Assembly: GCA_001275005.1 (NCBI GenBank)
Contig: JWZX01000194.1
Coordinates: 1 to 14,601 of the forward strand
DNA: 14,601 bases
From: Chrysochromulina tobinii
Taxonomy: Eukaryota > Haptophyta > Prymnesiales > Chrysochromulinaceae
Direction of reading: 5' to 3'
Shown here: piece by piece, positions 1 through 6,900 of the stretch
Layout of the letters: every line of letters starts with the position of its first letter
Numbering within the stretch: position 1 is the first letter of the stretch
Notes under the pieces: generated by a model
Databases searched by the model: none
The model's input: only the letters and a program-made list of their open reading frames with translations
Told to the model about the DNA's origin: nothing
Program-made: the position numbers and the translations under genes

Positions 1-359
1 GGGTGCCCGGATGCCGATCGCCGAGCGTCGCACGCATCGCCTCGAGCGCCTCGCGGTACAGCCTGCCCGCCTCGTCGAGCTTGCCCTGGTGGTGCAGCAG
101 CTTCCCCATATTACTAATCGAGATGAGGGTGTCCGGATGCCGATCGCCGAGCGTCGCACGGCTCGCCTCGAGCGCCTCGCGGTACAGCACGCCCGCCTCG
201 TCGAGCTTGCCATGGTCCTGCAGCAGCGTCGCCAACCGATCCTGCAGCGCCGACGTCGCCCGCTCTTCGCGCGGCATGCGCGCCAGCGCCGCGCGGCCCT
301 CCGCCGCGAGCCACTCGCGCAGCGACGCGCACACGGTGCAAGTATTCCCCGCATCTCGA
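1..359 (-). CDS. TPR (kinesin-light-chain-like) repeat protein, partial
   Basis: The minus strand reads continuously into the left edge as a tetratricopeptide protein. Two 42-residue units are visible, with the signatures GKLDEAGVLYREALEASRAT-LGDRHPDTL and GKLDEAGRLYREALEAMRAT-LGDRHPG. This is the kinesin-light-chain/TPR_12 pattern (KLDEA..LYREALE...LGDRHP.TL), very common in large algal TPR families and usually a protein-protein interaction scaffold. Upstream of the repeats is a helical segment (ASLREWLAAEGRAALARM). The frame is open from about position 397, but no ATG precedes the helical part; the first one is at 277-275. I therefore think this is an internal or second exon. A possible acceptor (gatacag) puts its 5' end near 359. 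The sequence just upstream, 360-395, carries the CGAGATATTC-type repeat seen in other non-coding or low-complexity parts of the window. The 3' end lies outside the window. The family is clear; the exact start is not. Confidence 0.75.
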
Positions 360-963
360 CTGTATCTTGGCGAATATCTCGCATAAATCTCGCATGATTA
401 ACTAATATCGCGCCCGACATTCCTACCAAAAAAGTTTACAAGGCTGTATACCACGTTTCCATTGGGGAGATACGTCGAACCCTAAGGTGCGTGCGTGTAT
501 AGGTATGGTCCGGTCACCAAAAGCAAACTTTTCTATACCACAATAACGTCACCACCCTTCCCCACAGGGGGAGAGTGGGACCACCCCCCTCTACGGGGGC
601 GGCCACGACGTCCAACACCGCCACAGGCAAAAAAACGAAACCTCCCAACCCACCCCCCGTCGGGAAAGCGGGGTTCGAGGTGTGGGTTCTCTCTAAGGGG
701 GGTCTAGTAAGTGTGCACCACTGCAGACCATACCGTACCGTAGTACACGTCCACATCCGTTGGGGATGTACGTCAGAACCTAGGGTGCGTGCGTGTATAG
801 GTATGGTCCGGTCACCAAAAGCAAACTTTCCTAGTATGGCGTCCTCGAGCACTGTATCTGCGAAGCCTTCCGTGCATTCCGTGCTTTTACCGCCGGCGCC
901 GCGCACAGCAACCATCATGGACCATGGATCAATCGTCCACAGCGCACGAACAAGCTTCAACGT
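360..963. other. Intergenic/intron stretch between TPR exon and EF-hand gene
   Basis: No convincing coding sequence on either strand. It holds CGAGAT-type repeats at 360-395, a repeat-flanked block at about 451-831, and a short non-repetitive run up to the stop codon of the EF-hand gene at 966-964. Since the TPR exon lacks an upstream start codon, part of this stretch may be an intron of that gene and part the spacer between two same-strand genes. Open frames here run through repeats and GC-rich homopurine/homopyrimidine sequence, with no recognisable protein family. Confidence 0.5.
451..831. repeat. Block flanked by 46-bp direct repeats
   Basis: A 46-bp sequence beginning GGTGCGTGCGTGTATAGG occurs identically at 486-531 and 784-829. 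Weaker similarity extends about 35 bp further left in both copies (TTGGGGA..TACGTC.GAACC). The 250 bp between is unusual for the window: short GC-rich inverted segments (CCCCACAGGGGG, CCCCCGTCGGGAAAGCGGGG) and runs of C or G. Direct terminal repeats about 300 bp apart fit a small non-autonomous element or solo-LTR-like unit, or a simple segmental duplication. I see no coding capacity and cannot identify a target-site duplication. Confidence 0.6.
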
Positions 964-3900
964 TCAAGCGCGCCGCTGGCTCTCAGCGACATGTACCGCA
1001 ACTGCCGCACAGACCACGGCCTTCACCACGGCCTCCGCCATCAGCATCACCTCCGCGATCTCCTCGATCTCCTCGATCTGCGCGATCTGCGCGATCTCCT
1101 CGATCTGCGCGATCTCCTTGACCTCCGCGATCTCCGCGATTTGAACAGCCGCCACGGCCTCCGCCATCTCCGGCTCGAGCTCCGCCATCTCCGGCTCGAG
1201 CTCCGCCATCTCCGGCTCGAGCTCCGCCATCTCCGGCACGAGCTCCGCCATCTCCGGCTCGAGCTCCGCCATCTCCGGCTCGAGCTCCGCCATCTCCGGC
1301 TCGAGCTCCGCCATCTCCGGCTCGAGCTCCGCCATCTCCGGCTCGAGCTCCGCCATCTCCGGCTCGAGCTCCGCCATCTCCGGCTCCAGCGTCGGGGAAT
1401 CTCTCGTGCCCTCAACGGCTTGCACCACCACTTCTCCCGGAGCTTGCACCACCGCTTCCCCCGGTACGGCGTGCAGCCCTCCAGTCACGCCTGGCGGCGC
1501 GCCTGGTGGCCTGCTGGCAGACCTGCTGGCAGGCCTGCTGGACGGCCTGCTCGGAATATCTCGGGGAATATCTCGGGGTAAATCTCTGCTCGCTTGCTTG
1601 CTGGCAGGCCTGCTGGACGGCCTGCTCGGTATATCTCGGGGGAAATCTCGGGGGAAATCTCGGCCAGCCAAGCCGGGCGGCCTGCTGGGCGGCCTGCCGC
1701 TGGAAGGTCGGGAGGCGTGACGGGACGCGGTGGCGGGCGACCATGGTGTGAAGAGGCCGCCGCTGCTGTAGGTGGCGAGCGCGTCGTAGTAGGCACGGTT
1801 GCTCGGCAGCGGCGAGTGCTTGAGCTGCGCATGCAATCCCAGGAGCTTCATCTCCGATTTGGCCGAGATGAGCGCCGAGCTGAGCGTCGAGTGGTGCGGC
1901 AGTCCCGGGATGGGAAGTTGGCTGCTCTCCACCGATGGGTTGGGAGGTGCCGCCTTGAGGCCATCATACGAGATATTCCCCGAGATAGCCCTCGAGATCG
2001 TCCTGCTCTCCACCGATGGGTTGGGCAGTGCCGCCTTGAGGCCGTAAGCGTACACCGCCGAGGGTGGTCGGCATCGGACCAATGCGGGCCCATTGGGCGG
2101 CACCCAGCGCGGCATTCCAGGGAAGTAATAGCCACGTAGCTCCTCCGAAAGCGACGGCTCCGCTGGCGCTCGATTAGGCAACTCCGCTGGCGCTCGATTA
2201 GGCAACTCGTCCGAGTGATTGGGGTTAGTCTCGATTAGGCAAGTCTTGCAGGTCGTCCGTCTTGGGTGTTGGGTGCTGGTGGCGGCGGCGGTGCCAGGGC
2301 GCGCCGGCCTTGTCAGAGGACCCGAGGTGCCCATCCACTTGACGAAACTTGAGGGCGATCGGGTGGCGGCAGAGGGGGGGCGGGTAGAGGTGCCGGTAGC
2401 AGTCGATGGCGGACGGTTGGGAGTGTACGGCTGGCGGGTTGAGATGCTCGGAGATTGCACGAGATGACGAAGCTCGCCCATCAGCAGTTCTCGACCCTCG
2501 TCCTCCCCTCCCCCTTCCCCTCCCGCCTCCCCCCTTTCCGGCTCCCCCCTTTCCGGCTCCCCCCTTTCCACCTCCCAATCCCCCTCCCCCTCCCCTCGTC
2601 CACCTGCACGTACAGCATCCTCGCCAGCTGAGGCCCGAGCACCGCCGCCCTCGCCGCCTCCATCCGAACCTGACGGTTCCCCACAGCGTTCGCGATCGCC
2701 GCATCGACCTGCTCCTCCACCTTCTCCTTTGCACGCAAAGCCTTCGCCTTCTGCTCCTTTGCCTTCTCGGCCACTCTCTGCGCTCGCCGAGTGAGATCGC
2801 AATCAGGTGCAATCAGGTGCAATCAGGTGCAACCCATCGCAATCAGGCCTTCACGGCCACTCTCTGCGCTCGCGCCGGGTCACCGAGTGAGATCGCAATC
2901 AGGTGCAATCAGGCCCCATCAAGTGCGATGAAGGTACAAAAGGTGCAGTCGGGTGCAACTACTCGTGGCAATCTCGTGGCACTGACTCGTGGCAATCTCG
3001 TGGCAATCTCGTTGCACTGACTCGTGGCAATCTCGTGGCAATCTCGTGGCAATCTCGTGGCACTCGCCTGCTCGAGCATAACGGCAGATTGAGATCGCTC
3101 GAGATGCACGATCTCCTTGAGGGGCGGCGCGTCGTCGTGGGCGTTCCCATCGAGCTCGGAACGCTCGAGCCAGCACTCAAGCTCAAACACGTCCACCTGT
3201 GATGAGGAGGGCAATCACTCGGAACGCTCGAGCCAGCACTCAAGCTCAAACACGTCCACCTGTGATGAGGAGGGCAATCAAGAAGTCATCTGATAGTAAT
3301 CAGAGTGACCAACCAGAAACCCACCATCACTTGAATCAATGACACTCACAGGCCATCATTGATGAGTGAGGCCATCAGCATGCAATCAGCATGCGATCAC
3401 TTGAATCAATGACACTCACAGGATTACACCGTTCTTGATGAGTGAGGCCATCAGCATGCAATCAGCATGCGATCACCTTTCTTGAGAGCTCGCCACCAAT
3501 CGAGTCGTGCCGCCCAGCCACGAGCTCGAACACCTCGTCTGCGAGTGATCGCATCTCGTCACGGTGCGCGGCCGAAGTGTTGCGAAACAGCGAGCGTACC
3601 TAATGAAGGAAGATGAAGGAAGATGAAGGACTAATGAAGGAAGATGAAGGAAGGTGAAGGACCAATGAAGGACCAATGAAGGACTGATGAAGGACTGATG
3701 AAGGAAGATGAAGGACCAATGAAGGACGCACTCAGACATCATGTCAGCGAGGCCACATCCTTCATTGGTCCTTCATTAGTCCTTCATTAGTCCTTCATTA
3801 GGCACACTCAGACGTCATGTCAGCGAGGCCACATCAGAGTATGCCATCGGGTATCGCGACACGTGAGGCAGTCAGCATGCAATCAGCATGCAATTACCAT

Positions 3901-6900
3901 GCGCCCAAACTCAGCCCGATCGAGCGCGGGAAGGGTGCCTTCGGTGCTCTTGTCATACGCGCGTACAAGGTCGAGGGTGGACACCTATAAAGAGGCGACC
4001 GGGAGCAATCAGGAGGCAATTAGCATTCAATCAGGAGACAGCATGCAATCAGGGTGGACACCTATAAAGAGGCGACAGGGAGAGGGAGAGAGAGTAGTGG
4101 GAGGTAGAAGTTAGAAGTGCGAGTCACTCACTCCGTCTGATTCGAAAGTCGTGCTGACACCCGAGGCGTGCACTCAGGGGCGCTGAGTAATCAATGGTAA
4201 TCAATGGTAATCCGGCCATCACCTTCGCGCCCTCGAGGCTACGCCAGAGCTGCCGCTGAAATAGCGAAGGAGTCCAGTTTAATTGCTCGAGCGGGATACT
4301 CCTCATCGGGCTGCCTAGTCGGCCGCTGCCGGGCGGCTGCAGCACAAACGCCTTCGCGCGCATCGCGCGCCGATCCGTGCGTCGGTCGAACGGATGGCGT
4401 ACCTGCGCATGCATCGCAATCGGAAGCAATCAGCGCCATCAGTGCAATCAGCGCCATCGGTGCAATCAGCGCCATCAGTGCAATCAGCGCCATCGGTGCA
4501 ATCAGCGCCATCAGTGCAATCAGCGCCATCAGTGCAATCAGCGCGTAAACCGCGGCACCACTCCCACAGCTGATGAGTGAGGTAATCAGCATGCAATCGG
4601 TCAAATGGAGAGGGTCGCGTACGCCGCGGCACCACTCCCACAGCTGATGAGTGAGGTAATCAGCATGCAATCGGTCAAATGGAGAGGGTCGCGTACGCCG
4701 CGGCACCACTCCCACAGCTCGTCGCCCTCGATCTCGCCGTCCAGATCGAAATCGATCTCCTTGAACACGTCATCGAGCACCCATGGCGTGCCCAAGAATC
4801 GGAAGGACGCGCGCATGCCTGTGATGAGGGAGGCAATCAGATGCCATCAGCATGCAATCACAGAAGGACGCGCGCATGCCTGTGCACGATGGCATTCAGT
4901 GGCCATCAGTGGCCATCAGTCGCAACCAGTGGCCATCAGTGGTAATGAATCGCAATGAATCGCAATGAATCGCAATGAATCGCAATCACGGCACTCAGAG
5001 AGAAAGGGGGACCAGTGAGATTACAGTGAGATCAGTGAGATTACAGTGAGATCAGTGAGAGAACAGAGTCGTCGTCACTTTCTGAATGAGCGGCAATCGG
5101 CATGCAATCGGCATGCAATCGGCATGCAATCGGCATGCAATCGGCATGCAATCGGCATGCAATCAGCATGCCTGCATGGAACTGCATCACGTCCATCGCC
5201 GGGCTCGCGCCGTCTTGAGCGTCGATTAGGAGCCCTATCACATCGGACAGCATGAAGCCGCTCTGCCTCACATGCTCCTGCAGCTCCTCGCGCACCTGCA
5301 CGCATCGGAATCAGACGCAAGCTCACCGCAATCAGACCCAATCAGACCCCATCAAACCCAATCACACACCTTGGCGCAGTTGGCAGTTCGGTGGGAGCGT
5401 GCAAGCCGCTCCACCGCTCGCTTGGCCTCGGACTCGGCGCGCTTAGCAGCCTGATGAGGGAGGCAATCAGATGCCATCATAATGGGACTTCAGTGGTCAT
5501 TAAATGATCATCGATGGTAATGATTCAGGGCACTTAGGGGCAATCAGGATCATCAGCGGCAGAGCTCGCCTGCATCTCCTTGGGCGAGCATGCAACGCTC
5601 TGCTCGAGCCGACGGTAAGCGGCTGTCGCCTCTGCACTAGCCGCCTCGGCTTCCTTTAGAGCGAAAGCGCTCGGGGACTGCGTGATGGGCGATGGATGGA
5701 CGGATGGCAATTAGTGGCAATTAGTGGCAATTAGTGGCAATTAGTGGCAATTAGCGAAAGCGCTCGGGGACTGCGTGATGGGCGATGGGAAGATGGATGG
5801 CATCATCAGATGGCCACTCCATATGGATGGAGTGCCTCATTAGACTCACGTCGTGCCCCCGGATGCAATCAGCCTGCCATCAGAATGAAATCTGCATGGC
5901 ATCGGCATGTCATCAGACTCACGTCGTGCCCCCGGATGCGCCACTGCTGATGAGCGAGGCAATCAGGCTGATGTGCGAGGCAATCAGACTCACGTCGTGC
6001 CCCCGGATGCGCCACTGCTGATGAGCGAGGCAATCAGGCTGATGAGCGAGGCAATCAGACTCACGTCGTGGCCCCGGATGCGCCACAGCTTGGCCCGCTC
6101 CGCCAGCGAGACTGTGCTCGAGACAGCGCCCTCGCTTGTTGCCCTTGCGGACTTGCACGTCCAGGCGAGCGCAATCAGGAAGCGCTTCGCCTCCATCGAG
6201 ATGTCCGAGCACCTGATGAGGGAGGCAGTCAGAGGCAGTCAGAGGCCATCACAGAAGGACCCTTCGGCCTCAATGACCTCGGTGATGAGGGAAGCAATCA
6301 GATGCCATCAGAGGCAATCACAGATCGGTCGGTGCACCCTTCGGCCTCAATAGCCTCGGTGAGCTCCAGATGAGGGAGGCAATCAGATGCCATCACAGAA
6401 GGACGCACCCTTCGGCCTCAATAGCCTCGGTGAGCTCCTGATGAGGGAGGCAATCAGAGGCCATCACAGATCGGTCGCACCCTTCGGCCTCAATGGCCTC
6501 GGTGATGAGGAAGGCAATCAGAGGCAATCACATGCCATCACAGAAGGACGCACCCTTCGGCCTCAATAGCCTCGGTGAGCTCCAGATGAGGGAGACAATC
6601 AGAGGCCATCACAGAAGGACGCACCCTTCGGCCTCAATGGCCTCGGTAAGCTCCTCGTAGCCGATCTCGCCTGATGAGGGATGCAATCAGATGCAATCAG
6701 ATGCAATCACAGATCGGTGAGCTCCTCGTAGCCAATCTCGCCTGAGCGGTCTTTATCCAAAGATCGGAAGATGAACTCCGCGCGCGCGCTGAAGCCCATG
6801 GCCTTGCACACGACGGCGAACTCGTCGCGATCGAGCAGCCCGCCGCGCCCCAGGTACGCCGGCTGCTGGTCGTACTCGCTGAAGGCCGCCTCGAGCGACG

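Larger units (their letters stand above)
964..2430 (-). other. Low-complexity last exon(s) of the EF-hand gene
   Basis: The splice from 2604 to 2430 enters, in phase, a frame open to the TGA at 966-964. It first reads Pro/Thr/Ser-rich sequence, then a more ordinary stretch (about 2140-1730; ELRGYYFPGMPRWVPP and later SEMKLLGLHAQLKHSPLPS), then Ser/Pro/Arg repeats, then eleven copies of a 7-residue LEPEMAE repeat, then an Ile/Ala/Glu-rich end (IAEIAEV). Several internal duplications are multiples of 3 bp (24 and 81 bp), so the frame would stay open whether or not they are spliced out. It could be one long exon, several exons with short in-frame introns, or a separate gene; I favour the tail of the EF-hand gene because the phase fits exactly. 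Confidence 0.5.

Noticed and set aside
114-395. Gly/Ala/Arg-rich minus-strand frame over the TPR exon
   Set aside because: Shadow frame; the TPR reading (GKLDEA, LGDRHP) is in another minus-strand frame without an early ATG.
655-700. GGTTCGAGG motif suggesting a tRNA or pol III B box
   Set aside because: No cloverleaf, no matching A box at the right distance, and the 3' part of the box does not fit.
1047-1415. Arg/Ser/Trp-rich frame over the 21-bp repeats
   Set aside because: It is an alternative frame of the LEPEMAE repeats; repeat units that are multiples of 3 keep all frames open, so length is no evidence.
964-2802. A single 612-codon minus-strand reading frame as one gene
   Set aside because: Its first 60 or so codons are a Gly/Glu-rich shadow of the coiled-coil exon 2777-2604, which is read in another frame and joins perfectly to the upstream EF-hand exons. 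Only the part from 2430 on is kept.
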